DNA from: Polyangiaceae bacterium
GTDB taxonomy: Bacteria; Myxococcota_A; Polyangia; Polyangiales; Polyangiaceae
Assembly: GCA_020849655.1 (NCBI GenBank)
Contig: JADLFU010000005.1
Location: 1-64,000 of the forward strand
Direction: 5' to 3'
Length of the DNA: 64,000 bases
Both the position numbers and the translations under genes were made by a program. A model generated the notes under the pieces. That model searched no databases and was not told where the DNA came from. It saw only the letters and a program-made list of their open reading frames with translations. Positions 55,183-63,792 of the stretch are shown here, piece after piece (within the stretch, counting starts at the first letter, position 1; each line of letters starts with the position of its first letter).

Positions 55183-56169
55183 GTGAAGCTTCGAGGCGCG
55201 TGGTGGTGGCTCGTGTCCGGCGGCGCGGGCGTGGCGTGCGGCGCGCTCGTGGCGTGCGGCTCGGCGGCGGGCGGCAGCGGCGTGGATCCGGGCGACGGCG
55301 CAGCTGGCAGCGGCGGCGGCGACCCGGGCGCGGGGGGCAGCGCGACCGCGGGCGCGGCGGGGCAGCCGGGCGCCGGAGGGTTCGGCGCGATCGGCGGCGC
55401 CGCGGGCTCGCCGCCGGTCAACGGATGCGCGGACGTGCAGAAGACGGCCGAGGTCTACGCGCACAGCCCTGACACGCTGTACAAGCTCGATCCTGGCACG
55501 AAGGCGACGACGACCGTCGCGAAGTTCTCCGGCTGCAAGGACCAGGTGATCGATCTCGCCGTCGACAAGGCGGGGCGAGTGTTCGTGACGACCTTCACGT
55601 CGCTCGAGCGCGTCGATCCGGTGACGGCGAAGTGCACGACCCTGAAGACCGGCCTCACCGGGACGTTCCCCAACTCGCTCTCGTTCGTCCCGGCGGGCAC
55701 CATCAGCCCCAGCGACGAGACGCTGGTCGGCTACCAGGCCGCGCTCGACGGCGACGCGTACGTGCGCGTCGACACCACGACCGGCGCCGTCTCGCCGGTG
55801 CCGGGCGGCGGCGGCCTGCCCGCGGGTTACCAGTCGAGCGGCGACATCGTCTCCGTGATCGGCGGCGGCACCTACCTCACGATCAAGGGCGGCGGGGGCG
55901 CGTACGGCACCTGCGCCGACTGCCTCGTGGAGGTCGATCCGAAGACTGGCAACGTCCTGAAGAAGGTCGCGACGCTGAAGTTCGGCTCCGTGTTCGGGCT
56001 CGCGTTCTGGGCCGGGATCACCTACGGCTTCACCAGCTCCGGGCAGCTCTTCAGCGTCGATCTGAAGACAGTGACAGCGACGGAGATCTCCATCCCTCAG
56101 AAGCCCTCGGGCCTGAAGTTCTGGGGCGCCGGCTCGACGACGTGCGCGCCCCCGGTGGAGCCGGAGTGA
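55183..56169 (+). CDS. Lipoprotein with beta-propeller-like domain
   Basis: A 328-residue protein. Leader WWWLVSGGAGVACGALVACGS ends in lipobox LVAC. A Gly/Ala-rich linker (~28-75) precedes repeats with the look of a YVTN/NHL-type propeller: DTLYKLDPGTKATTTVAKF, QVIDLAVDKAGRVFVTTF, DAYVRVDTTTGAVSPV and LVEVDPKTGNVLKKVATL. Four Cys residues probably form disulfides. A binding or structural surface role is inferred. GTG 55183 gives a clean leader; GTG 55135, overlapping the upstream stop, is the alternative and would add 16 residues. The next gene overlaps its stop. Confidence 0.7.
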   Translation: MKLRGAWWWLVSGGAGVACGALVACGSAAGGSGVDPGDGAAGSGGGDPGAGGSATAGAAGQPGAGGFGAIGGAAGSPPVNGCADVQKTAEVYAHSPDTLYKLDPGTKATTTVAKFSGCKDQVIDLAVDKAGRVFVTTFTSLERVDPVTAKCTTLKTGLTGTFPNSLSFVPAGTISPSDETLVGYQAALDGDAYVRVDTTTGAVSPVPGGGGLPAGYQSSGDIVSVIGGGTYLTIKGGGGAYGTCADCLVEVDPKTGNVLKKVATLKFGSVFGLAFWAGITYGFTSSGQLFSVDLKTVTATEISIPQKPSGLKFWGAGSTTCAPPVEPE

Positions 56170-56540
56170 TCGCGCGGTCCTGGCTCGTCGCGCTGGCGCT
56201 CGGGCTCGCGTCCGCCGGCGCCGCCCCCGACGCCTCCGCGAAGCCACCAGCGAAGGCCACCGCGAAGGCGAAGCCCAGGCCGAAGCCCAAGGGGCGCGAC
56301 CCGGAGCGGCTGCGCAAGGAGATCGAGGGGCGCGTCAGCCGCAAGCGCGACCAGCTCGAGCACGCGATCGCCCAGAAGAAGCTCCCGCCCGCGAAGGCGA
56401 GCGCGCTCCGGGCCGAGTTCAATCAGTCAGTGGCGCAAGCGCGGCAGAAGCTCGCCGGCGCCCTCGCCGACGGCAAGCTCACCGACGACGAGGTGCGCGC
56501 CGTTCGAGCCGCCGCGCAGCGCATCGGCCGCAGGGGCTGA
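56166..56540 (+). CDS. Small exported helical protein
   Basis: A 124-residue protein with a signal peptide (WLVALALGLASAGAAPDASA), a Lys/Pro/Ala-rich basic segment (KPPAKATAKAKPRPKPKGR) and a helical C-terminal domain of ~75 residues containing two repeated-looking helices (LRKEIEGRVSRKRDQLEHAI and LRAEFNQSVAQARQKLAGAL). Start GTG 56166 overlaps the stop of the preceding lipoprotein gene (GTGA), so the pair is coupled. The basic stretch could contact nucleic acid, lipopolysaccharide or peptidoglycan. Family not recognised. Confidence 0.68.
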   Translation: MIARSWLVALALGLASAGAAPDASAKPPAKATAKAKPRPKPKGRDPERLRKEIEGRVSRKRDQLEHAIAQKKLPPAKASALRAEFNQSVAQARQKLAGALADGKLTDDEVRAVRAAAQRIGRRG

Positions 56541-56628
56541 CGAGGCGTCGAGGTCACGAGGCCGGCTCCCCCGCGAGTCGTCTCCCTGTCTCGAACCGCG
56601 GTCTGAACCTCACATTTGGCGTCTACAC

Positions 56629-56950
56629 TTGCAACCTATCCGGGGCGTGTCCCGTAGACGCTCCGTGGTCATCCCGGCCCAGGCGGTCAACGTGTACAAC
56701 GACGGCTTCGAGCTGGTGATGCGGGAGGCGGAGGACGACACGCTGGCGGCGCTGCAGATGGCGCTCCTCGAGGCGAACGACCCCGCCTCCCCCGCCGCTC
56801 GCGCCGAGCTGGACGCGCTCTGCAACGCGAGCGACGGCGAGCGCGACGCCTTCACGCGCGGCTACACCTTCACCCACGTGCACGACCACGCGTATTTCAA
56901 CCAGTGTCCTGACCGGGCGCTCCCCCTCCCCCCGCGCTCTTCTGCAAGCC
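56629..56950 (+). pseudogene. Possible gene remnant (~80 coding-like residues, no own stop)
   Basis: In one frame, codons from about 56668 read like genuine coding sequence (VNVYNDGFELVMREAEDDTL, ALCNASDGERDAFTRGYTFT, HVHDHAYFNQC) with third-position GC bias. Possible starts are TTG 56629, GTG 56647 or GTG 56668. The frame has no stop before it runs into the next locus and continues to 57429 as out-of-frame shadow. I read it as a truncated gene, or as a gene with an undetected indel. The preceding 88 bp (56541-56628) hold nothing I can name. Confidence 0.35.
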
Positions 56951-57449
56951 ATGAGCACCGTGACGACCACGAGTACACGCGTGACCCTCGTCGCCGCGGC
57001 GCTCGTCGTAGCGTGCGGAGGGCAGATCGAGCATGGCGTCGACACCACGGGGCCCGGTTCGGCCGGGAGCGCTCAGGGCGCGAGCGGGCGCGGTGGCGCC
57101 GGTGGGCAGGGCCAGCGCACCTGGGGGCGCCGCAGGATCCGTCGCGGGCGCACCAGGCTCGGACGCTGCGGGGGCGGGCGGATCCGGGCCCATCTGCGAG
57201 GCGTTCACCGTATCGATCTGCAACGGACCCTGCCCTTACAAGTGCCCTGGCACGTGCCTCGACAGCTACGTCTGGCCAGAGGTCAGGCCGGGCCTCGGCT
57301 TCTGCGCGTACGGCCCAGCGTGGACCGAGAAGGGAGCCTACTGCCCACTGTGCGACACGTCGCGCTCGTCACCGCGGCGCTCGTCGCCGCGTGCGGCAGG
57401 CAGACGCGCGCCCCCAAGAGAGCAGCTAGGCAGCGCCAGGCCAGGCTAG
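56951..57449 (+). pseudogene. Frameshifted lipoprotein gene
   Basis: ATG 56951 opens a lipoprotein leader (TRVTLVAAALVVACGGQ, lipobox VVAC) and a Gly-rich linker up to about 57110. There the reading frame must change: the linker and a Cys-rich domain continue in another frame (AGAPGSDAAGAGGSGPICEA, then SICNGPCPYKCPGTCLDSYV, GFCAYGPAWTEKGAYCPLC) to a TAG at 57447-57449. The join lies near 57108-57120. Either the gene is broken or one base is missing or extra in the assembly. Rejoined, it would be a ~165-residue lipoprotein with a Cys-rich C-terminal domain like others in this window. Confidence 0.6.
57365..57403 (+). repeat. Second copy of a lipoprotein-leader sequence
   Basis: Positions 57365-57403 match 56987-57025 at 34 of 39 bases. 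Both code the end of a lipoprotein signal (LVAAALVVACGGQ and LVTAALVAACGRQ), but the second copy is followed only by a few codons before the convergent gene. It looks like the stump of a duplicated paralogue. Confidence 0.5.
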
Positions 57450-57451
57450 GA

Positions 57452-58906
57452 CTAGGGTTTCAGCAGGAAGATGAACGCCCCGAGGCACATCTCGTCGAGG
57501 GTCGTCTCGCCGAGCTTCACGTCCTGCGGCGAGGTGAGGTGCAGGTCCGACAGCGCGCGGCGCACGAAGGGGTTGTCCATCGTGTTGTCGTACGTGCAGC
57601 GCATCCGCAGCGTGTCGCCCGTGCGGATGACGGGCAGCTCCTCGAAGGGGGCGTCGTAGCGGTACCCGCGCTGCCAGTTGAAGTCCCACGCCGGCGTCTG
57701 CACCAGGCACTCGGTCGCGGGCCGGTCGGCCTCCGGCTCGGGCTCCGCGCGCTCGAGGGAGATCTTCATGTCGCGGCCGACCCAGTGCATGTGCGTCCCG
57801 ACGGAGGACAGCCGCAGATCGACGAACGTCGGGAGGATGTCCGGCGTGAACGTGAAGGTCATCTCCTCGACGTGCCCCCGCGCGCCGGCGGGGATCGAGA
57901 ACGCCGGCTCGCCCGGATCGTCCGCGCCCGGCAGAAGCTTCACGAGACCCTTCGCCGAGTCCGCGTTGCCGATCAGCGCGACGATCGCCTGCCACTCCGG
58001 CTGCCCCGCGAGGCGGTTGAGCTGCAGCGAGGTCTGGTCCGACTCGCTCGCGTCGCTCCGCGGGTGGTAGTGCACCTGCGACACGATGAGCGAGCCCTTC
58101 TTCACCTTGACGGCGGCCTTGTCGCCGTAGTCCATCGCGCGCGCGCCGGGCGCCCACGCGGCGAGCAGGTTGGTGTCCTCGAGGTCGGGGCCGCCGAAGC
58201 ACGGGTAGCTGTCGCCGACCTTGCCGCCCACGCGGTCGAGGCTCTCGCGCTTCTCGTCCACGTAGACGACCACGTGGTGCGTGACCACGGAGTTCTGAGG
58301 GACGACGTCGACGCCGCTGATCCAGGCGTCCTCCTCGAAGCCGGGATCGAGCACGAAGCAGCGGAACTCGTCCTTGCCCGACGCCTTGACCTCGTAGGGC
58401 TTCGGCGGCGCGAGCGTCTGCGTGATCCTGGAGAGCCCGGTCGTCGACCGGAGCGAGATCGGCGCCGGCGCCTGGCTCGCGTCGCCCTCGGGCGCGCCGG
58501 CGTCGAGCCACCGCCGCAGCATCGAGATCTCCGCGTCGGTCAGCGTGACGTCGTCCATGTACGGCAGGCGCGGCGCGCACTCGTCGGTCTTGCGGGCGCC
58601 GAACGGCGGCATCGAGCGCGCCGAGGTCTGCGCGACCACCGAGCTCGCGTAGCGCCGCGCGGACTCGTACCCGACCAGCGAGAACGGCCCGAGGCCCGCC
58701 GCGGTGTCGTCGCCCTCGCCCGCGGCGTGGTGGCAGGACTGGCAGCGCCGCTGCATGAGCGGCTCGACGTCGGCGTGGAAGGTCGGCGGCGGCGGCGCGG
58801 GAGGCGCCTCGTCCCCCCCGCCGGAGCACGCGCCGAGCGCGACAGTGAACAATCCACACACCACCCCGAACACCACGCGCGCGTGCATGGCGAATCTCGG
58901 CGCCAT
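57452..58906 (-). CDS. Copper type II monooxygenase-like lipoprotein with a c-type haem site
   Basis: A 484-residue exported protein with leader VVFGVVCGLFTVALGAC (lipobox LGAC). Residues ~40-140 carry one c-type haem motif, CQSCHH, with a possible Met ligand in SARSMPPFG and a following domain resembling cytochromes of the paired-haem type. Residues ~190-480 resemble the copper type II ascorbate-dependent monooxygenase fold (PHM/DBH-like), with candidate copper ligands in VVTHHVVVYV, SQVHYHP and GTHMHWVG. A periplasmic hydroxylation or electron-transfer role is inferred. Start ATG 58906 or, equally possible, ATG 58888. Confidence 0.8.
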   Translation of the reverse strand: MAPRFAMHARVVFGVVCGLFTVALGACSGGGDEAPPAPPPPTFHADVEPLMQRRCQSCHHAAGEGDDTAAGLGPFSLVGYESARRYASSVVAQTSARSMPPFGARKTDECAPRLPYMDDVTLTDAEISMLRRWLDAGAPEGDASQAPAPISLRSTTGLSRITQTLAPPKPYEVKASGKDEFRCFVLDPGFEEDAWISGVDVVPQNSVVTHHVVVYVDEKRESLDRVGGKVGDSYPCFGGPDLEDTNLLAAWAPGARAMDYGDKAAVKVKKGSLIVSQVHYHPRSDASESDQTSLQLNRLAGQPEWQAIVALIGNADSAKGLVKLLPGADDPGEPAFSIPAGARGHVEEMTFTFTPDILPTFVDLRLSSVGTHMHWVGRDMKISLERAEPEPEADRPATECLVQTPAWDFNWQRGYRYDAPFEELPVIRTGDTLRMRCTYDNTMDNPFVRRALSDLHLTSPQDVKLGETTLDEMCLGAFIFLLKP

Positions 58907-58940
58907 TTCTTGCGCGAGATCAAGAACATTCGGCGAGAGG

Positions 58941-59846
58941 CTACGCCGACAGGCTCGCGAGCACGGCGGCGCGGACTGCCACGCCGGCCTCCACCTGCTC
59001 CAGGATCACGCTGCGCGGGCCGTCGGCGACGCGGTAGCCGATCTCGACGCCGCGGTTCATCGGGCCGGGGTGCATCACGACGGCGTCGGGGCGCGCGAGC
59101 GCGAGCCTCCGCTCGTCGAGGCCGAACGTCCGCGCGTACTCGCCGGGCGACGGCACGCCCGCGCCGACGAGGCGCTCCTTCTGGATGCGGAGCATCATCA
59201 CGACGTCGGCGCCGTCGAGCGCGGGCTCGATGCGCTCGAACACCTCGCAGTCGAACGCGGCGCCCATCGACGGCGGCAGGAGGGTGCGCGGGGCGGCGAG
59301 GCGCACCGTCGCGCCGAGCTTGCGCAGCAAGAGCGCGTTCGAGCGCGCGACGCGGCTGTGCGCGATGTCCCCGCAGATCGCGACGACGAGCCCCTCGATC
59401 CGCCCCTTGTGAGCGCGCATCGTCAGCGCGTCGAGCAGCGCCTGGGTCGGGTGCTGGTGCTGGCCGTCGCCCGCGTTCACCACGCTCGCGCGCACGGGGT
59501 CGGCCACGAAGCGCGTCGCGCCGCTCGCCGCGTGGCGGATGACGAACGCGAACGGCCGCATGGCGTCGAGGTTGCGGACGGTGTCGAGCAGCGTCTCGCC
59601 CTTCACGACGCTGCTCGTCTGCGGCGAGACGTTGACGACCTCGGCGCCGAGGCGCTTCTCGGCGATCTCGAAGGAGGTGCGCGTGCGGGTCGAGGCCTCG
59701 TAGAAGAGGTTGACGACGACGCGCCCGGAGAGGTCTGCGCCGAGCGCGGCCCCGCCCGAGAGCGCCGCGAGGTACCCGGACGCGCGGTCGAGCAGCGCCT
59801 CGATCTGCGCGCGCGACAGGTCTTCGATGCCGAGGAGGTGACGCAT
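58941..59846 (-). CDS. pyrB: Aspartate carbamoyltransferase catalytic subunit
   Basis: Commits carbamoyl phosphate and aspartate to pyrimidine synthesis. The 301-residue protein has all catalytic signatures: [13 protein letters not shown] (carbamoyl-phosphate site), [47 protein letters not shown] and [13 protein letters not shown]. Length is typical of the catalytic chain. No pyrI or pyrC follows. The ATG at 59846 has a TAGCGC hexamer nine bases upstream, a weak -10. The dapE-like gene directly upstream on the same strand ends close to this start. Confidence 0.95.
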   Translation of the reverse strand: MRHLLGIEDLSRAQIEALLDRASGYLAALSGGAALGADLSGRVVVNLFYEASTRTRTSFEIAEKRLGAEVVNVSPQTSSVVKGETLLDTVRNLDAMRPFAFVIRHAASGATRFVADPVRASVVNAGDGQHQHPTQALLDALTMRAHKGRIEGLVVAICGDIAHSRVARSNALLLRKLGATVRLAAPRTLLPPSMGAAFDCEVFERIEPALDGADVVMMLRIQKERLVGAGVPSPGEYARTFGLDERRLALARPDAVVMHPGPMNRGVEIGYRVADGPRSVILEQVEAGVAVRAAVLASLSA

Positions 59847-59858
59847 CGAGGCGCGGCG

Positions 59859-60945
59859 CTACCAACCGGACGCGCGGGCGTAAAGCGCCGCGGGTGAGCC
59901 AGCGCCGGAGGATCTCGAGCCCGTCGTCGAGCAGCGGCAGGCTCGTCCACTCGTTGCGCTGGTGCGCCTGCGCGTTGACCCCGGGGCCCCAGTTGACGGC
60001 GGGCACGCCGAGCGCCGCGAAGCGCGCGACGTCCGTCCACGCCTGCTTCGGCTCGACGACCGTGACCCCGGCGGCCCGCAGCCGCGCGACCTCCGGGTGC
60101 GACGAGAACGTGGGCGCGGACGGGCTGAGATCGAGGAAGCTCACGCGCGCGCGCCCCGCGACCAGCGCCTCGACCTCCGCCTGCGCGGCGAGGAGCGACG
60201 TGTCGGGCGTGAAGCGGTGGTTGAGGTTCAGCTCGAACGTGTCCGGCACGATGTTGCGCCCGCGGCCGCCGGAGGCCATCGTGGCCGAGGTGACCTTCCG
60301 GTAGACGAGGTCGCCGTCCCGGTACTCGACGGGCGCGCGCGCGGCGAGATCGGCGAGCAGGCCGGCCGCCGCGTGGATCGCGTTGTCGCCCTGCCACGGC
60401 CGCGACGAGTGCGCCGTCCGCCCCTCGAACGTGACCGTCGCGTGGATCGAGCCGTTGCAGCCGAGCTGCAGGTGGTTGTCCGACGGCTCGAGGCAGACGA
60501 CGAACTCCTGCGACCGGAGCTCGGGATCGGCGGCGAGCAGCGGGCCGAGCTCGTTCTCCGCGTACGGCCCCTCCTCGCGCGCGTAGAAGACGAGCGAGAG
60601 ATCCGCGCGGAGCGACGACGGCGGCGTCGACTCGACGAGCTCGAGCATCACCGCGAGGCCGGACTTCATGTCGGCCGCGCCCGCGCCGTAGAGCCTGTCG
60701 CCGTCGATGCGCGCGGGCCCGTCGTGCGGTGTGCGCACGACGTCGAGGTGCCCCGCGAGCGTGATGCGAGGCCCGCCGGTGCCGCGCGTGATCGGCGCGA
60801 CGAAGCTGTCGCCGACCCTGCGGATCGCGCCCGCGAGCGGCCGCGTCGACAGGCGCGCCTCGACCGCGTCACAGAGCGCGCGCTCCTCGCCGATGGGCGA
60901 CGGGATCCCGCAGAGCCACAGCAACGTCTCGTGCACGCGCGACAT
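59859..60945 (-). CDS. dapE: Succinyl-diaminopimelate desuccinylase-like M20 peptidase, 3' end unresolved
   Basis: Zinc-dependent M20 hydrolase matching the actinobacterial-type DapE group, which frees LL-diaminopimelate for lysine and peptidoglycan synthesis. Residues from ATG 60945: LWLCGIPSPIGEE, metal ligand His in LAGHLDVV, bridging Asp in YGAGAADMKSG, catalytic Glu in FYAREEGPY, VPDTFELNLNHRFTP and the late His in NAQAHQRNEW. The domain appears complete to DDGLEILRRWL, but that frame has no stop and stays open through pyrB to 58540. In another frame a TAG lies at 59859-59861, 13 bp before the pyrB start, so I end the feature there. A one-base indel near 59880-59900 would explain it. Confidence 0.8.
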
Positions 60946-60994
60946 GGGCTGCCGCGCGAACCACGAGCGACGCGCCGCCGCAACCTCGCGCGTG

Positions 60995-61000
60995 TAGGCT
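60995..61000 (+). promoter_or_regulatory. -10 element TAGGCT of the small gene at 61010
   Basis: TAGGCT is followed by nine bases and ATG 61010, the first gene of the subtilase pair. Confidence 0.5.
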
Positions 61001-61009
61001 CGCGCGGCG

Positions 61010-61204
61010 ATGTGCATCAAGCCGGAGGCGCTGCTCTCGGGGCTGGTCGGCCGCGTCGAGCGCGACGCCTACCTCGTCACGCGCGACGACGTCGACGCGC
61101 TGCTCGGCGCGGGGCTCACGGAGGAGACGATCCGGGCGCACCTCGCGCGCCTCGCGCCGACCGCGGCGGCACGGCACGCGCTCCGCTTGCTCGACGCGCG
61201 ATGA
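61010..61204 (+). CDS. 64-residue protein coupled to the subtilase
   Basis: A small, apparently cytoplasmic, helical protein with no signal peptide. VTRDDVDALLGAGLTEETIR has the helix-turn-helix-like spacing of small DNA-binding or adaptor domains, but no family is recognised. Its own promoter and an ATGA overlap with the protease start show it is a real, co-translated gene. It could regulate or chaperone the protease, or be unrelated. Confidence 0.6.
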   Translation: MCIKPEALLSGLVGRVERDAYLVTRDDVDALLGAGLTEETIRAHLARLAPTAAARHALRLLDAR

Positions 61205-63792
61205 GGGCCGCGCTCGCGCTCTCGCTCGCGATCTCGACGGCGAGCCCCACCGCACTCGGCCAGATCGACGCGCGCGTGCGCGACGCGTACGAGGAGCTGG
61301 CGACGACGGGCCGGACGCCGCCGTGGTTCCGGCGCGCGCGCGAGGTGGAGGCGACGAGGGAGCTGCCGCTGCTGCTGCGCCTCTCGAGACCCCTGACGAC
61401 CGTCGAGCAAGCGGGGCTGCGCGCGCGGGGCGGGCGCCTCGAGCCCGCACGGCTGACGGGCGGGACGCCGGCGACGCTGGGCCGCGACGCGTTCGAGTGG
61501 CTCCTCGGCACGGGCGCGATCTCGCGCGCGTCGGTCGATCTCGCGCCGCCTGTCATCGCTCGGCCGCTGGTCGCCGCGGCGAGGGAGAGCGGCGTCACCG
61601 GCGCGAGGCGGGCGTTCCGCGCAGCCACCGGCGCGGAGCTCTCGGGCGAGGGGCTCGTCATCGGCGATCTCGACACGACGGCGGACGTGTTTCATCCGGC
61701 TTTTTTCCGGCCGATGCCGCCGACAGCGTGGGTCGACGTCGACGAAGACGGCGCGCTGACACCTGGCCGCGACGGCTACGATCTCGACGGCGACGGCGCG
61801 ATCTCACCGCGCGAGATCCTGCAGCTCCTGCCGAGCGAGGCGCGCGGCCTGTTCTCGTCGCAGATCCTCGACGGCACCGGCGATCCGAGGTTCGACCCCG
61901 AGTGGGACTACCTCTACCTCGACGAGAACGGCGACGGCCGTCGCAACGTCGGCGCCGAGGTCGAGGGCGCCGAGCTGCGACCGGGCATGGGCGAGGCCAC
62001 GTTCGTCGCGGACGACGTCGACGGCGACGGCGTCATCCGCCAGCCCGAGCGGCTCTGGCGCCTCGGCGAGTCGAAGTTCCGCGCCGTCTCGCACAGGGGG
62101 CGCGTCTACCGTCGCGGGCAGGATCTCTCGAGCTTCTCGCCGGTCGTCACCGCCGCCGACGACGCGGCGCACGCGACCGCGGTGCTCGGCACGATCGCGG
62201 GCGGGCAAGCGGGCGCGTCGCGGTTCCTCGGCCTCGCACACGGCGCCGATCTCGTGCTCGTCACGACCCAGTGGGACACGATCTCGCTCGCGAAGAAGCT
62301 CGACTGGCTCGTGTCGGAGGGCGCGAGCGTCGTCGTCACCGAGCTCGGCACGTGGGGCTACGAGGTGTCGGACGGCTCGTCGGAGCTCGAGGCCGCGATC
62401 GACGCCGCGGTCACGAAGGGCACGCTCGTCGTCAGCCCGGCGGGCAACCTCGGCGAGTCTGCCAAGCACGCGTTCGCCGAGATCCCCGCCGACGCCGACT
62501 ACGTCAACCAGGCGATCGATCTCGGCTCGAACGCCGGCTCGGTCTGGGCGAGCGTGACGTGGGTCGAGGGCGATCAGCCGCTCCTCGCGCGCGCGGAGAT
62601 CGCCGGGCAAGAGATCGATCTCGGCGGCGGCCTCGCGAAGAAGATCGACGCGGGCGGCGTGATCAAGGCGCTCCACGGCGTGACGCCGAAGGGCTCGGGA
62701 TACCTGCTGGTGTCGCTGACGCGCGGGGCGGCCCCGGCGCTGCCACCGAGCGTCACGCTCCGCCTCCGCGCCGCGGGGTCGACGCCGCTCCACGCGTCGC
62801 TGTTCATCCTCGACGACGTGTCGTCGTGGGGCGGCGGCTGGACGTGGAGCGCGTCGACGGCGGACGGCACGATCTGCCCGCCGGCGCTCGCGTCGAAGAC
62901 CCTCTCCGTCGGCGCGGTGTCGCTGCACGTAGGGCCCGGATTTTACCCGGACGGCAGCGGGGCGCTCACGCTCCGCGGCTTCTCCGGTCGCGGCCCCGAT
63001 CTCTTCGGCGAGCCCGCCGTCGAGCTCGTCGCGCCCGACAACGCGATCGCGGCGTATCCTGGCGCGTACGAGCCGGGCACGACGAAGGCGTCGCGCGCGG
63101 AGGCCCCGCTCGCCGAGTTCGGCGGGACGTCCGGCGCGGGCCCCGAGGTCGCCGCCACAGCCGCGCTGATGTTCCAGGCTCACCCCGGCGAGGGCGCGGC
63201 GCAGATTCGCGCGCGCCTGCTCGCCGCTGCGGCGCTCGATCCGCAGCTCGCCGCGCTCCCGGAGGCGGCGCGCGGCGCGGGGAGGCTGCGCATCGATCTG
63301 CCAGGGGCGACGGCGTCGCCTCCCACGGTCAGGCTCTCCGCGCCGCCGTCGGCGCGCGCAGGCGACGCGGTGACGGTCTCTGCCGTCGTCACCGGCGCGA
63401 GCTCGACCGCGCGCGCGCGGTGGGACGTCGGCGCGCTGGGCGCGCTCGGCCCCGAGACGGAGGAACTCTCGCGCACGCTCGTGCAGCCCGACGGCCCGCT
63501 CGACGTGCTCGTCGAGATCGTCGACCGAGAGGGAGGCGTCGCGCGCGCGTCGACGCGCGTCACGCTCGCTCGCGCGCCGTTGCCTGCCCCGCCCTCCCTG
63601 GCCGCAGAGCCCGCTCCGTCCGAGATCGTCGCCGGCGGCGGCGAGTGCGGCGTGGGCCGCGCGCGAACCAGCGCGACCGCCGGGCTCCTGGTCGCCGCGC
63701 TCGCGATCGCCGCCCGCGCGCGCCGGCGACGGTTACCAGTCGAGCACGAGGGCGACGTCCCGCGGCGGACGTGGCGGAGGCGGCGTCGGTAG
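61201..63792 (+). CDS. Subtilisin-like serine protease with MYXO-CTERM-like tail
   Basis: An 863-residue exported S8 protease with signal peptide ALALSLAISTASPTALG. The catalytic triad is D158 (VIGDLDTT), H324 (AHATAVLGTIAGG) and S644 (GGTSGAGPEVAATAALM), with oxyanion N416 (SPAGNLG). The ~165-residue gap between Asp and His is filled by calcium-binding-like loops (DVDEDGAL, DLDGDGAISPREI, DENGDGRR, DDVDGDGV), far longer than in subtilisin. A C-terminal beta domain (~680-800) precedes GGGECGVG, the hydrophobic helix AGLLVAALAIAA and RARRRR, a MYXO-CTERM-like signal. About 18 further basic residues follow, in the 60-bp overlap with the convergent gene. Its ATG overlaps the stop of the 64-residue gene. 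Confidence 0.9.
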   Translation: MRAALALSLAISTASPTALGQIDARVRDAYEELATTGRTPPWFRRAREVEATRELPLLLRLSRPLTTVEQAGLRARGGRLEPARLTGGTPATLGRDAFEWLLGTGAISRASVDLAPPVIARPLVAAARESGVTGARRAFRAATGAELSGEGLVIGDLDTTADVFHPAFFRPMPPTAWVDVDEDGALTPGRDGYDLDGDGAISPREILQLLPSEARGLFSSQILDGTGDPRFDPEWDYLYLDENGDGRRNVGAEVEGAELRPGMGEATFVADDVDGDGVIRQPERLWRLGESKFRAVSHRGRVYRRGQDLSSFSPVVTAADDAAHATAVLGTIAGGQAGASRFLGLAHGADLVLVTTQWDTISLAKKLDWLVSEGASVVVTELGTWGYEVSDGSSELEAAIDAAVTKGTLVVSPAGNLGESAKHAFAEIPADADYVNQAIDLGSNAGSVWASVTWVEGDQPLLARAEIAGQEIDLGGGLAKKIDAGGVIKALHGVTPKGSGYLLVSLTRGAAPALPPSVTLRLRAAGSTPLHASLFILDDVSSWGGGWTWSASTADGTICPPALASKTLSVGAVSLHVGPGFYPDGSGALTLRGFSGRGPDLFGEPAVELVAPDNAIAAYPGAYEPGTTKASRAEAPLAEFGGTSGAGPEVAATAALMFQAHPGEGAAQIRARLLAAAALDPQLAALPEAARGAGRLRIDLPGATASPPTVRLSAPPSARAGDAVTVSAVVTGASSTARARWDVGALGALGPETEELSRTLVQPDGPLDVLVEIVDREGGVARASTRVTLARAPLPAPPSLAAEPAPSEIVAGGGECGVGRARTSATAGLLVAALAIAARARRRRLPVEHEGDVPRRTWRRRRR

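Noticed and set aside
59962-61200. Plus-strand frame fused ahead of the subtilase
   Set aside because: The part before 61201 is antisense to the dapE-like gene. The true start is ATG 61201, after the coupled 64-residue gene and directly before a signal peptide.
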